From Microbispora bryophytorum (GTDB taxonomy: Bacteria > Actinomycetota > Actinomycetes > Streptosporangiales > Streptosporangiaceae): a DNA stretch of 64,000 bases. The stretch is taken from assembly GCF_006874465.1 (NCBI RefSeq), contig NZ_VIRL01000018.1, forward strand, positions 62,001-126,000. Direction: 5' to 3'. Under the pieces are notes generated by a model. The model worked only from the letters and a program-made list of their open reading frames with translations. It ran no database searches and had not been told where the DNA came from. Numbering within the stretch: the first letter of the stretch is position 1; every line of letters starts with the position of its first letter. Both the position numbers and the translations under genes were made by a program. Below, piece after piece: positions 32,313-41,503 of the stretch.

Positions 32313-33305
32313 TCACCGGCGGCGCCGGGAGGCCAGAGCCGCGACGAGGAGCCCGCAGAGGACGACGAGGACAAGCAGCGGCGCCCAGGGGAGGATCCAC
32401 GCGTGCGCAGTGCCGTCGACGGCGGCGAGCGGGGCGACCGAGCCCGCCGCGTCGGTGAGCAGCGGGACGAGCGTGACCGTTCCCGTCAGTCTCAGCGCGG
32501 GAGTCACTCCGCGCACCGGTACGGAGACCTTCCAGGTGTCGCCCGGCAGCAGCGGGGGCGAGTCGTCGATGTGTCCCGCGCGGGCGTCCCAGTGTCCGAA
32601 CGGTCCGGACAGGGCCACAGCCTGACGAGCGCTGAGAATGCTGTCGCCGTCGTTGCGGACCGTGTAGGTGACGGTGGCCTCGCCCGTTCCGAGAGGATTG
32701 GGCGTGCCGGAATAGCGCACCCGCAGGTCCTCCACCGACAGGCTCGGCTTCAGCTCTCCGCCCACGCGCAGGCGGATCCGGATGCCGAGACGCCGTCCGT
32801 CGTCCGGCGCGCCGGACGGGGCCGGCGAGGTGACGATGCCGCCCATGTACTCGCCGGGCGCGGCGTCGCCGGGAAGCGCGACCGTGAACGGCACCTCGGC
32901 CGACTCGCCGGGCTGGACCGTCACGTCGGACCGGTCCGGGTGGACCCAGGCGCCCACCGCGGCCGGCTTCGCCTCCTGGCCGCGCAGGTCGAGCCGGCCC
33001 TGCTCGGTGGTGAACGCGTCCGCGGCGTAGACGCTCAGGCGGAGCGGCGTCGTGCCGTGGTTGGCGACCACGAGACCGTCCTCGATCCGCCCGCCCGGGT
33101 CCAGCGTGTAGCTGTAGTTCGGCCGGTCGGACCCGAAGTCGCCGGGCGCCGTCGCGACCGTCCAGGAGACCTCGCCGTCCGCCGCGGCGGCGGGGGCCGT
33201 CGCCGCTCCGCACAGGCCGAACGCGGCGAGCAGCGCCACGACGACGGCGCGGGTGAGGGAGCCGGCTGCGGCTGCCGTACGGGGTCTCGGCGGGTGCATC
33301 TGCAT
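32313..33305 (-). CDS. secreted DUF916-like surface protein with C-terminal membrane anchor
   Basis: About 330 residues. A signal peptide (LTRAVVVALLAAFGLCGAATAPAAAA) is followed by a DUF916-like immunoglobulin-fold region (YSYTLDPGGRIEDGLVVANHG, PGEYMGGIVTS), a second beta domain, and a C-terminal transmembrane helix (LPWAPLLVLVVLCGLLVAALA) ending in RRRR. It is probably displayed outside the membrane. ATG codons at 33305 and 33299 are both in frame; the second has better spacing to GAGG. It lies just downstream of the phosphatase gene and may be cotranscribed. DUF916 occurs in WxL-type surface proteins of other Gram-positives; its role here is unknown. Confidence 0.8.
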   Translation of the reverse strand: MQMHPPRPRTAAAAGSLTRAVVVALLAAFGLCGAATAPAAAADGEVSWTVATAPGDFGSDRPNYSYTLDPGGRIEDGLVVANHGTTPLRLSVYAADAFTTEQGRLDLRGQEAKPAAVGAWVHPDRSDVTVQPGESAEVPFTVALPGDAAPGEYMGGIVTSPAPSGAPDDGRRLGIRIRLRVGGELKPSLSVEDLRVRYSGTPNPLGTGEATVTYTVRNDGDSILSARQAVALSGPFGHWDARAGHIDDSPPLLPGDTWKVSVPVRGVTPALRLTGTVTLVPLLTDAAGSVAPLAAVDGTAHAWILPWAPLLVLVVLCGLLVAALASRRRR

Positions 33306-33378
33306 GATCCTCGGGTGGTTTCGGGGGAGAGTGGGGCCGGATCGGCTGATCGCGACGGCCCCACTCGCCCTCGGTCGT

Positions 33379-34974
33379 CTACTGGAGCCAGTCGGACTCG
33401 GGCTTGCCGGGTCCGCCGGGCTTGCCGGGCTCGCCAGGCTTGCCAGGTCCGCCGGGCTTACCGGGTCCACCGGGCTCGCCGGGCTTGCCGGGCCCGCCTT
33501 CGTTCGTGTGGATCACGACCTGGTCGACGAGGGAGCCGACCGGCTGAGCGGCGCTCGCCCCGCTGTCCGGGCCGCACCAGTCCTCCTGGCCCAGCTCCAC
33601 CGCGGCGTTGGGGGCGGCGCAGGTGCCGCTGCGGATGTTCTGGACGACGAGCTTGTCGCCGCGCACCTGGACGCGCACGTACGTGCGGACGTGCTCCTGG
33701 TTCTCGACCGAGTTGGCCCAGTGGTTCTTGGGGTTCAGCGGGTCGGGACCGTAGTTCGGGTCCTTGGTCGTGTTGGGAGCGGTGAGGTTGTAGTACTTCG
33801 AACCCGACGCGGAGTTGGCCGTCACGTAGATGACGCCGCCCGGGCCCTTGAACACCTCGGTGGCGCCGGGCTGCTCGTCCTTGTTCGCCTTCTGGCCGTT
33901 CTTGATCACGTAGCTGCGGGAGTAGCTGTGGTCGTGACCCTGAAGGACCAGGTCGACGCCGAGATTCGAGAAGGCCGTCGGGAAGTCCTGGCGGCGCACC
34001 TGGTTGTCGCCGTCGTTCGCGTGGCTGGCCGGCGAGTAGATCGAGTGGTGGTAGATCAGCACGGTGTGCTTGGCGTCGCGGCCGTGCTTGTTGACGACGT
34101 CGGTGACGTAGTTGATGTGCGCGGCGTCGGACCCGTTGGCGTACGCGTTGCTGTTGAGGTCGATGAACAGGATGTTCTTGTACGTGAACCAGTAGTCGCC
34201 GCCCGACCGGGTGGCCGCGTCGCCGTTGTAGTACGGCGTGGAGCGGTCGGTGTTCGGCGTCCAGAAGTGCTGCTCGTACGCCTTGCCGCCGACGTCGTGG
34301 TTGCCGATGGTGGCGGCCCACGGGTACTGGCGCAGCTTGTCGGACGCGAGGAACGCGTTCCACTGCGTCTCGTTGTTGGCGCTCTCGATCTGGTCGCCGC
34401 CGGACACCAGCAGCTCGGCCTTCGGGTTGGCGGCGAGGGCGACGTTCAGGGTGTCCGCCCACCCGGCGCCGTCCTTCGCCACGTCGCCGGACGAGCCGAT
34501 CTGCGGGTCGCCGAAGAACAGGAAGTCGAGGTCGTTGCCCTTGAAGTTCTGGGTCGTGAAGGAGTACGTCGGGGACCAGTCGCCCTCGGCGCCGACGCGG
34601 TAGGAGTACTCGGTGTTCTGCTTCAGGCCGTCGATCGTGGCGTGCGCGTTGTAGCCGCCGTTGACGGTGTTCGCCGTCACGGTGGCGGGGAAGGTGACGG
34701 AGTCCTTCGGGAAGTCGCCGTGCACGAGCTTCTTGGCCGGCGCGACCTGCACCACCTGCGCGGTGCCCGCCGAGGAGTACCACGACAGGACACGCTGCGT
34801 CTCGTCGGCGCCCACACCGAGGACGACGCCGGTGAGCGTCGCGCTGTCGGCGTGGGCCGCGGTCGCCAGGCCGCCGCCGAACACGGCGCCGGCGCTGAGG
34901 GCCGCCGCGGTGGCGCTCATGGCCACCCGGCGCAGGACGAGCCCGGGGCCCTGAGTCCCCTTGTCGAGCTTCAT
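33379..34974 (-). CDS. secreted purple-acid-phosphatase-like metallophosphoesterase with collagen-like tail
   Basis: A 531-residue exported protein. A signal peptide with RR near its start ends about AHA (residue 42). An N-terminal fibronectin/PAP-N-like beta domain follows, then a calcineurin-like phosphoesterase domain. Metal ligands are visible in FGDPQIG (Asp156), GGDQ (Asp194), GNHD (Asn225, His226), YHHS and GHDHSYSR. It should hydrolyse phosphate esters outside the cell. The last 40 residues are a Gly-Pro-Gly-Lys/Glu collagen-like repeat ([17 protein letters not shown]), an unusual spacer. It precedes the DUF916-like gene in a likely two-gene unit. Confidence 0.92.
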   Translation of the reverse strand: MKLDKGTQGPGLVLRRVAMSATAAALSAGAVFGGGLATAAHADSATLTGVVLGVGADETQRVLSWYSSAGTAQVVQVAPAKKLVHGDFPKDSVTFPATVTANTVNGGYNAHATIDGLKQNTEYSYRVGAEGDWSPTYSFTTQNFKGNDLDFLFFGDPQIGSSGDVAKDGAGWADTLNVALAANPKAELLVSGGDQIESANNETQWNAFLASDKLRQYPWAATIGNHDVGGKAYEQHFWTPNTDRSTPYYNGDAATRSGGDYWFTYKNILFIDLNSNAYANGSDAAHINYVTDVVNKHGRDAKHTVLIYHHSIYSPASHANDGDNQVRRQDFPTAFSNLGVDLVLQGHDHSYSRSYVIKNGQKANKDEQPGATEVFKGPGGVIYVTANSASGSKYYNLTAPNTTKDPNYGPDPLNPKNHWANSVENQEHVRTYVRVQVRGDKLVVQNIRSGTCAAPNAAVELGQEDWCGPDSGASAAQPVGSLVDQVVIHTNEGGPGKPGEPGGPGKPGGPGKPGEPGKPGGPGKPESDWLQ

Positions 34975-35090
34975 GGCTTTCCATCCATTTGGGGGTTATT
35001 GGAGCGTTCTGCACGCTTTCGGCATTCGGTGTCAGGGAGATGAACGCGAGGCAGGCGGACCGTTGCGCTTGCCGGAAGTGTGAGGTGATC

Positions 35091-36323
35091 TCAGAGCCCG
35101 AGCACTCTCTGCACGAACCACACCAGGCCCATCGCGGACACACCCGCCGCGATCGCCCCGGTCGTCCACAGCCCCGCGATCGACCGGCGGTGACGCAGCA
35201 GGGCGAGCAGCGGGAAGACCGCGACGATGATCGTCAACTGGACGACCTCGATGCCCACGTTGAAGACGAGCAGCGACCACAGGAGCGTCCACGACCAGGC
35301 CTGGTCGATCCCCAGCGCCGAGGCGAAGCCGAGTCCGTGCACGAGGCCGAAGCAGAAGACCACCGCGAGCCGCGTCCAGCCGGCGCGGTCCAGGCTCAGG
35401 TGACCGTGACCGGCCGTTTCGAGATCTGTGGCGTGCGAGCGACGTCGCCAGATGCGCCACAGATGCCAGCCCGCGACGACCGCGATCGACAGGGCGATGA
35501 CGGGCTCGACGAACGACGCGGGCACCTCGACGAGGCCGAGGGCGGCGAGGACGAACGTCACCGAGTGGGCCAGCGTGAAGGTCGACGCCGCCAGCACGAT
35601 CTCACGCAGGCGGCGCGACCCCGCGATGAGCGCCAGCAGGAACAGGATGTGGTCGAGCCCGCCGAGCAGGTGCTCGGCTCCGAGCCGGAAGAACTCCCAG
35701 AACCGCTCGAACCAGGACTGGTGCGTGGAGAACGACCGATGCTGAGCGTCGAGGGCGGTGCTTCCGGTCTTCAGGTCGAGGTCGTAGGTGACGATCGTCT
35801 TGCTGTCGCGCACGTACCCCTCGGAGCCGGCGAACAGCGCGCTGCGCACCTCGTGGGCTTCGGCAGCCCCCGGGCACCGGTAGTCGAGGGTCAGCCGCGC
35901 GTACGGGACGCCCTCGCGTGGCCCGATCGTGAAGCCGCCGTCCCTGACCGGGGTGCACGCCTGGCCCCCGGCGGTGACGCGGAAGCGTTCGGTGACGTAC
36001 GCGACGACCGAGTCGGCGTGGGCGTCCAGCGCGGCGGCCTGCTGTGCCGCGTCACCGGCCTCGAACGCCGCGGTGCCCGCTTTGAAGAGCGGGTCGTCCT
36101 TCTCGTAGTCGGCCGCGGAGACGACGAGCAGGTCGTACTCCAGCTGGAGCTCGGTGCGGACGTGCCCGGCCTGCGGCGAGACGAGGCTGGCGTAGACCGT
36201 CGAGGTGAACCCGTGAGCGAGGGCGGGCAGGGCCCCCAGGAGGGTGGACAGGGCGCTGAACAGGACGGCCACGGCTGCGGCGGCGATGACAGCACGGATA
36301 CGACGCCGAGCGGCGGGGGACAT
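35091..36323 (-). CDS. HupE/UreJ-like membrane protein with extracytoplasmic N-terminal domain
   Basis: A 410-residue protein. A signal or anchor helix (AVIAAAAVAVLFSALSTLLG) is followed by a soluble domain of about 180 residues, then six or so transmembrane helices with HupE/UreJ_2 signatures (LLGGLDHILFLLALIAG, TLAHSVTFVLA, FGLVHGLGFASAL). The conserved His/Asp residues suggest metal (nickel or copper/cobalt) transport or handling, as proposed for the family; the ion is not known. The ATG has a perfect AAGGAG 5 bases upstream. Divergent from the lipoprotein gene at 36498. Confidence 0.85.
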   Translation of the reverse strand: MSPAARRRIRAVIAAAAVAVLFSALSTLLGALPALAHGFTSTVYASLVSPQAGHVRTELQLEYDLLVVSAADYEKDDPLFKAGTAAFEAGDAAQQAAALDAHADSVVAYVTERFRVTAGGQACTPVRDGGFTIGPREGVPYARLTLDYRCPGAAEAHEVRSALFAGSEGYVRDSKTIVTYDLDLKTGSTALDAQHRSFSTHQSWFERFWEFFRLGAEHLLGGLDHILFLLALIAGSRRLREIVLAASTFTLAHSVTFVLAALGLVEVPASFVEPVIALSIAVVAGWHLWRIWRRRSHATDLETAGHGHLSLDRAGWTRLAVVFCFGLVHGLGFASALGIDQAWSWTLLWSLLVFNVGIEVVQLTIIVAVFPLLALLRHRRSIAGLWTTGAIAAGVSAMGLVWFVQRVLGL

Positions 36324-36497
36324 ATGACTCCTTTTGGCTATGGCGTACGAAATCTGCTCGACTGGGATGAACGAGCGGTGTCTCGTACGAGAACCGTCGA
36401 GGAACCACGTCCGGCGGCGACGGCCTGGGGCGCCGGAGGCCGCAGATCATGCGGTAGGAAGTAGGCGCACTTCCCGGCACCTCGAAGGACGATCCCC

Positions 36498-37169
36498 ATG
36501 CGCTCTCGGCTTCTGCCTGCCTGCACACTGGCCGGGGCAGTCGCGACCGCCCTGCTGGCCGGCGGATGCGGCTCCGGCGACGACTGGTCCCGGCCGCACG
36601 CGAAGCCCACCGCCGTCGGCACCCTCGGTCCGGGATTCTTCCCGGCCGTGTCACCGGCCCCGGAGGCGACGATCACGCCCCGGTCCGGCTCCTGGAACGG
36701 GGTCCGCCCGCCGGAGGGCTACCGCGTGGTGCTGCTCACCGCGGGGGACGACCCCCAGACGACGACGCTGGTGAGCGCGGTGACGGCGTGGGCCGAGGAG
36801 GAGCGCGTCAGCCTCAGGACCCTCACGGCCACGCGGTCCGACCAGTTCGTGCCGACCATCGGCAGGGCGCTCGGCATGAGGCCCGACCTCATCGTCAGCG
36901 CCGGCGACGCCCTCGTCGACCCCCTGGCCCTGGTCACCCCCAACCACCTGGACCAGCAGTTCCTCGTGGTCGGTGCGGAGCTGGCCGAGCCCACGGAGAA
37001 CGTCACCGCCGCCGACTGGACCGGTGCGTCGTTTCGCGGCGAGGGCCTCGGCATGTCCTCGGCGTACGATCCCGGCAGCTTCACCCCCGAGCGCGCCGCC
37101 CGTGCGGTCCGGGCGGGTGCCGCGGCCGTGCTCAACGGCATGACCGGCATCGTGCTCTGGCTCGATTAG
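36498..37169 (+). CDS. putative BMP-type substrate-binding lipoprotein
   Basis: A 223-residue lipoprotein: basic MRSR, hydrophobic core and lipobox LLAGGC with Cys26. The mature part has Rossmann-like segments (YRVVLLTAGDD, PDLIVSAGDALVD, QQFLVVGAELAEP, ENVTAADW) resembling the sugar/nucleoside-binding BMP fold, but shorter than a full BMP protein. It probably sits on the outer face of the membrane as a binding or sensing protein; no permease genes adjoin. The last 10 codons and stop belong to a 57-bp unit repeated three times downstream. Confidence 0.65.
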   Translation: MRSRLLPACTLAGAVATALLAGGCGSGDDWSRPHAKPTAVGTLGPGFFPAVSPAPEATITPRSGSWNGVRPPEGYRVVLLTAGDDPQTTTLVSAVTAWAEEERVSLRTLTATRSDQFVPTIGRALGMRPDLIVSAGDALVDPLALVTPNHLDQQFLVVGAELAEPTENVTAADWTGASFRGEGLGMSSAYDPGSFTPERAARAVRAGAAAVLNGMTGIVLWLD

Positions 37170-37310
37170 TGTCCTGAGACCGCCGATCTTCGCCCCATGA
37201 CCGGCATCATGCTCGGGCTCGGCTAGTGTCCTGAGACCGCCGATCTTTGCCCCATGTCCGGCATCATGCTCGGGCTCGGCTAGTGTCCTGAGATCGCGGA
37301 TCTTTGCCCC
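37140..37310 (+). repeat. Three tandem 57-bp repeats covering the 3' end of the lipoprotein gene
   Basis: Units at 37140-37196, 37197-37253 and 37254-37310 are nearly identical. Each starts with ATG(A/T)CCGGCATC and runs through a stop codon (TAG) into TAGTGTCCTGAGA and CGATCTTTGCCCC. The first unit contains the lipoprotein's last codons; the next two encode short dead copies (MTGIMLGLG, stop). The unit length is a multiple of three. This looks like tandem duplication of a gene end plus its downstream sequence. Confidence 0.9.
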
Positions 37311-37953
37311 GTCGCGTCGCCCAGAAGCGGACTTCGCTTCGGTGTCGCTCCCCCCGCCCGCGGATTCCTCGCAAGCTCGGAAAGCCGCGGGGCCCGGAGT
37401 CGCCGTCGCTCGTAGCTCCGCTACGAGTTCCTCCTCCGCCTTCGATGCGCCACTCTCACCACTCTGGACACCGCTCCGTCCAGGCAACCGCGGCGGTCAC
37501 GGCACTAGATGCCGCGTCAGGCCACGTTCGCCCTCTTGACGACGCGTCGTAGGCGGGGGTGTCGGTGTTGCGGGTTGCGCCAGGCGTTGGCGGGGGTGTC
37601 GGTGCTGTGTGTGCCCGGCGGTCAGCTGGTCTGTGTCCTTCCCGTGGCGAGCGACCCGGATGTCTTCGCCGTAGCCGCCAGGACCTTGGTCCTTACCTCA
37701 CCCTCGCCCTCGCCTCCGCTCCTTTCCTGCGAGCTCGCCCGTCCAGCTCGGTATCTGCGCCCGTAACCCGGAGACCGTTGAACGCGGCTGCGAGAGGAGC
37801 ACCCCGGACAGCCGACCCCTTCCGGGCCTCAAGCACACGAGAACAACCGGCGACTCAACCTGATGCTCCAACTATTCGCTTCTGTCGGTTGCTCAGAGTG
37901 ACGAGCAGATGAAAGAATTCACACAAGAGTTCGAATCGAGCGAGGAGGGTGCA
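37311..37953. other. Non-coding stretch with hairpins and a direct repeat
   Basis: About 640 bases without a supportable gene. It holds two perfect small hairpins: GAAGCG/CGCTTC (37324-37340), and CTCGTAGC/GCTACGAG with a 3-base loop (37409-37427). It also holds a 16-base direct repeat, GGCGGGGGTGTCGGTG, at 37552-37567 and 37589-37604. Base composition is more uneven than in coding DNA. It may be the decayed remains of repeats tied to the neighbouring DUF222/HNH element. Confidence 0.5.
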
Positions 37954-40737
37954 GTGGATCTGTTAGATCTGGATTCCGGCCGTCATCGTCGTTCGAACGA
38001 TGCCGACAGGGACTGGTGGGATCGGCTGACCGCCGATTCCCCTCTGTGGTCGTCGGAAGGTTCGCTCGCTCGTGAGCACTTTCCGATCGCCGACCCCCAG
38101 TCGGCGCGGCACGCGAGCCACACCAAGGCTGACAGCAGCACCGGCAGCAGCACCGGCAGCGGGCTCACCGACGGTGAGCACGCCGGCGACGACGCGCCCG
38201 GTGCCGCGACCAGTGCCGCGAGCGGCGACAGCGCCGACAGCGCTGGTGGTGCCCGTGCCGGTGCCGGGAGCGCCCGTGGTGCGGGCGGTGGCGGGAGTGC
38301 TGGTGGTGCCGGTGCCGATGCCGGGAGCGCCGGTGGTGGTCAGGCCGGTCCCGGTCAGGGCAAGGGCCGGTCGTCGTGGGTGCTCGTGGGTTCGTTGCGT
38401 GAGTCGGCGCAGGCGTTGGCGTTGGCGGCGTTGCCGGGCGATGCGGGCATCTGTGTGGCTGAGGCTGAGGATTTGCTGTTCGCGCGGGATCGGATCACGT
38501 GCGCGTTGGCGGATCGGGTGGGGCGGGTGCATGGGGCGGGGCAGGCCAAGCAGCATGGGCATGCCTCCACCCGCAGTTGGTTGCGCACCGCCGCGGGAAT
38601 GAGCGTGGCCGGGGCGGGCCGTCTGCTGACCTTGGCGGTGGAGTTGGCGCGTCTGCCGAGGGTGCGGGAGAAGTTCGCCGCCGGGGTGTTGTCGGCGGGG
38701 GTGGTGGAGGCGATCTGCACGGCCACCGCGCGGTTGAGTGATGAGCACGCGGGGCTGGCCGAGCCGATCCTGCTGGAGTTGGCGGGTAAGGCGGGGCCGG
38801 CGGAGGTGGCCAAGGCCGGGCGGTATCTGCGGGCGGTGTTGGACCCTGATGGTGAGGAGCGGGACGAGCGGGCCGATTACGGGCGGCGGTTTTTGCGGGT
38901 CCGCCCCACTGCGGGTGGGGGCTTGGAGGGGGAGTTCTATCTGCCGCGTGAGGCGGCGGCGCGGTTGCGGGCGCTGTTGGATGCTTATGCCAAGCCGCGT
39001 GCGGAGGGCGATGATCGGCCGCTGCGGGTCCGCCAGGCGGATGCGTTCATCGCGTTGATGGAGCAGAAGATCGTCGCTGAGCTTCTGGTACTGGTCAACG
39101 CCGAATCCCTCCCCACCGACCCCGAACCCGACCACCCCGAAGACCCCGCCCCCGGCCCCGACCACCCCGAAGACGCCCAGGACGCCCAGAGCGCCGAGGA
39201 CGCCGGGGACGCCGGGGACGCTGAGGACCAGCAGGGTGCCGAGGACACCGAGGACGGCCGGAACGCCCAGGGCGCGGACGGCCAGGACGGCGAGAACGCC
39301 GAGAACGGTGAGGGCATCGAGGGCGCGCAGGGTGGCGAGGGTGCCGGCGACGGCCAGGACGCTCAGGATGCCGAGGGTGCGGACAGTGCCGAGGATGGCG
39401 ACAGTGAGGACACCGGCGCGTTCGGCGGCACCAGAAGCGCTGACGGGCCTTGCCCTGTGGAAGACGACGGTGACGTCGAAGACGCCATCCCCACCGACGA
39501 GGCCCCCGGCAACCTCGGCGACGATGAGGCCGACAGCCTCGGCGACGCGGACCCCGGCGACGTGGGCATAACCGACGCTGCCGCACCTGCTCAGGGTGAG
39601 GGCCCCCACCGGCCAGATGACCCGGGCACCGCCGAAGCCGAGGCGGCAGCCGCTCCGGCAGCCGATGCCGAGGCGGCAGCCGGTCCGGCAGCCGATGCCG
39701 ATGCCGGGGCAGCCGCGGACGCCGCCGCCGGGAGCACCAACCTTGACCTTGCGTCTGCCGAGGGCGATGACACCGCACCGCCCAGGGGCGCAGACCGCGA
39801 CCATGCCGCGGCCCAAGCTGAAACAGACCCCGAGTGTGCACCAGCATGGCCTGCCTATGGCGGTAGTGCGCCTCCACACGTGGTGCCTCCCAGCGGAGCG
39901 CATTCCTGCGCGGCGCAATGGCCGGATCCTCCTCCTGAGGACGCCGTTGCGGATCACACTCACGCCGGGCATCAGCCTGCGGGGGACTGCCGGCATGCGC
40001 AGGGCGCGCCCGAAGGCCACGGCGACGTGCATCATGAGCAGTCGGGAGCAGGGACGGCGCGAGGCGCGGCACCGGGAGCGCCGAGACCGGGGTTGGGGAG
40101 GCCATCGGAGCCAGAGCCTGGGACACCGTCGAGCGAGCCGGGGCCGAGAACTCCGCCGGGCAAGCCACTGGGAGCAGCGCCGGGGAGGCCAGCGGGGAGG
40201 CCATCGGGAACAGCGTCAGGCGAGCCGGGGCTGCCGGCGGTGCCGGGAGCGGTGCCGGGAGCTTTGCTGGGAACCGCGCCGGGGTTGTTGCTGGCGACCG
40301 GGCAGATGCTGCCGGTTTCCAGTGTGCATCGCCTGGCCCGCACAAGCGCGCTGGTGCGGTTGGTGATGGACGCCGAAGGGCAGGTGCTGGACATGGGCCG
40401 CAAGGTCCGCCTGGCCACCCCCGCCCAGCGACGAGCCGTCTACGCCCGCTACGCCACCTGCTGGATCGACGGCTGTCCGCTGCCCGCCACCATGTGCCAG
40501 ATCGACCACGCCGACAACTGGAGCACCGGCGGCCTGACCAACCTGAAACTCCTCGGCCCGGCCTGCCAGTTCCACAACCGCGACCGCTACCAGCACCCCG
40601 ACCGCTACACCCGCCACAAGACCGGCACCGACCGCTGGACCTTCACCTACCAGCCGACCCGTCCGGGCAAATCTCGGCGGACGCGGCACCAGGCAGAGCA
40701 AGGCCCCCCACAGCGGCAGGATCCGGGCGCGGACTGA
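37954..40737 (+). CDS. DUF222 / HNH endonuclease-domain protein (13E12-type) with large low-complexity insert
   Basis: A 927-residue protein. N-terminal DUF222 region at about 150-380 (SAGVVEAICTATARLSDEHAG, AKAGRYLRAVLDPDGEERD), C-terminal HNH nuclease: Cys pairs in YATCWIDGC and PACQFHN, and IDHADNWSTGG followed by TNLKLL and FHNRDR. Between them lie about 450 residues of acidic and Gly/Ala/Pro-rich low complexity (repeats of the DAQDAEDAG type, then PGxP stretches). Most family members are 400-500 residues, so the insert doubles the size. The GTG at 37954 has a perfect AGGAGG 5 bases upstream; an in-frame ATG at 37909 has a weaker site. The family is multicopy in actinobacteria and of unknown role. 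Confidence 0.85.
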   Translation: MDLLDLDSGRHRRSNDADRDWWDRLTADSPLWSSEGSLAREHFPIADPQSARHASHTKADSSTGSSTGSGLTDGEHAGDDAPGAATSAASGDSADSAGGARAGAGSARGAGGGGSAGGAGADAGSAGGGQAGPGQGKGRSSWVLVGSLRESAQALALAALPGDAGICVAEAEDLLFARDRITCALADRVGRVHGAGQAKQHGHASTRSWLRTAAGMSVAGAGRLLTLAVELARLPRVREKFAAGVLSAGVVEAICTATARLSDEHAGLAEPILLELAGKAGPAEVAKAGRYLRAVLDPDGEERDERADYGRRFLRVRPTAGGGLEGEFYLPREAAARLRALLDAYAKPRAEGDDRPLRVRQADAFIALMEQKIVAELLVLVNAESLPTDPEPDHPEDPAPGPDHPEDAQDAQSAEDAGDAGDAEDQQGAEDTEDGRNAQGADGQDGENAENGEGIEGAQGGEGAGDGQDAQDAEGADSAEDGDSEDTGAFGGTRSADGPCPVEDDGDVEDAIPTDEAPGNLGDDEADSLGDADPGDVGITDAAAPAQGEGPHRPDDPGTAEAEAAAAPAADAEAAAGPAADADAGAAADAAAGSTNLDLASAEGDDTAPPRGADRDHAAAQAETDPECAPAWPAYGGSAPPHVVPPSGAHSCAAQWPDPPPEDAVADHTHAGHQPAGDCRHAQGAPEGHGDVHHEQSGAGTARGAAPGAPRPGLGRPSEPEPGTPSSEPGPRTPPGKPLGAAPGRPAGRPSGTASGEPGLPAVPGAVPGALLGTAPGLLLATGQMLPVSSVHRLARTSALVRLVMDAEGQVLDMGRKVRLATPAQRRAVYARYATCWIDGCPLPATMCQIDHADNWSTGGLTNLKLLGPACQFHNRDRYQHPDRYTRHKTGTDRWTFTYQPTRPGKSRRTRHQAEQGPPQRQDPGAD

Positions 40738-40785
40738 CGACGGCCACGGCGGTGACGGCCACGGCGGTTTCGTGGGCCGGTTGGG

Positions 40786-41412
40786 TCAGGGCCGGACGGC
40801 CAGCACCCGGAAGCTGATCCCGCGGGTCGTCCGCGTCACCGACTCGATCGCGAAACCGGCCTGCTCCAGGTAGGGCCGGGGATCGCGGGTGAGGTAGTCG
40901 GCTTCGAACCGCACCGACAGCGGTTCGAGCAGCCGCATTCCGGCCCGGATGACCGGGTTGCTCGACGGCCCGTGCTCGGCCAGCACGAACCGCCCGCCCG
41001 GCTTGAGCACGCGGTAGGCCTCGCGTGCCGCGGCCAGCGGATCCGGGATGGTGCACATCGTGAACGTGGACAGCACCGTGTCGGCGACGCCGTCGGGAAC
41101 GTCCAGGCGCTGCACGTCGCCCTGCCGCAAGTCGACCCGCTCGCCGAGGCCGGCCTGCGCCACCCGCCGCCGCGCCAGTTCCAGCATGGGCTCGGACAGC
41201 TCGATCCCGACGACCGTGGTGCCGGCGTCGTACAGCGGGAGGTTGAGCCCCGTGCCGACCGCCAGCTCCACCACGTGGCCGCGCGCCTGCTCGACGGCCC
41301 ACTCCCGGCTGCCGGGGAACAGGCGGCGCTCCCAGGCCAGCATCTGGCTGTCGTACCGGTCCGCCAGCCGGTCGAAAACCCGGCGTACGTCGGCATTCGT
41401 GATAGCCCGCAT
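40786..41412 (-). CDS. class I SAM-dependent methyltransferase
   Basis: A 208-residue methyltransferase with the SAM motif VVELAVGTGLNLPLY, the acidic loop VGIELSEPML and motif IV/post-I segments (ADTVLSTFTMCTIPDP, RVLKPGGRFVLAEHG). It resembles the UbiE/phosphatidylethanolamine methyltransferase-like group. The ATG at 41412 follows AAGGGG; the longer frame lacks a site. It is transcribed alone on the minus strand next to a NAD(P)-binding protein gene. The acceptor is unknown. Confidence 0.88.
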   Translation of the reverse strand: MRAITNADVRRVFDRLADRYDSQMLAWERRLFPGSREWAVEQARGHVVELAVGTGLNLPLYDAGTTVVGIELSEPMLELARRRVAQAGLGERVDLRQGDVQRLDVPDGVADTVLSTFTMCTIPDPLAAAREAYRVLKPGGRFVLAEHGPSSNPVIRAGMRLLEPLSVRFEADYLTRDPRPYLEQAGFAIESVTRTTRGISFRVLAVRP

Positions 41413-41503
41413 CGAACGCCCCTTCGGAACGGAAGACTCCGCACATGGTGTCACGTGACGAGGCTCCGGGGCCATGGTCGCCCGGTGCCAGACTCCGGAG
41501 AGG

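Noticed and set aside
37963-40035. 690-codon open frame antisense to the DUF222/HNH gene
   Set aside because: Arises from the repetitive GC-rich insert; no domain or ribosome site, and the plus frame has both DUF222 and HNH motifs.
37954-40737. HNH protein as a homing endonuclease or part of a mobile element
   Set aside because: DUF222 plus HNH is the common 13E12-type chromosomal family; no intron, intein, terminal repeats or integrase are visible.
40740-40771. Two copies of GACGGCCACGGCGGT
   Set aside because: A short repeat of GC-rich sequence between genes, too small to carry weight.
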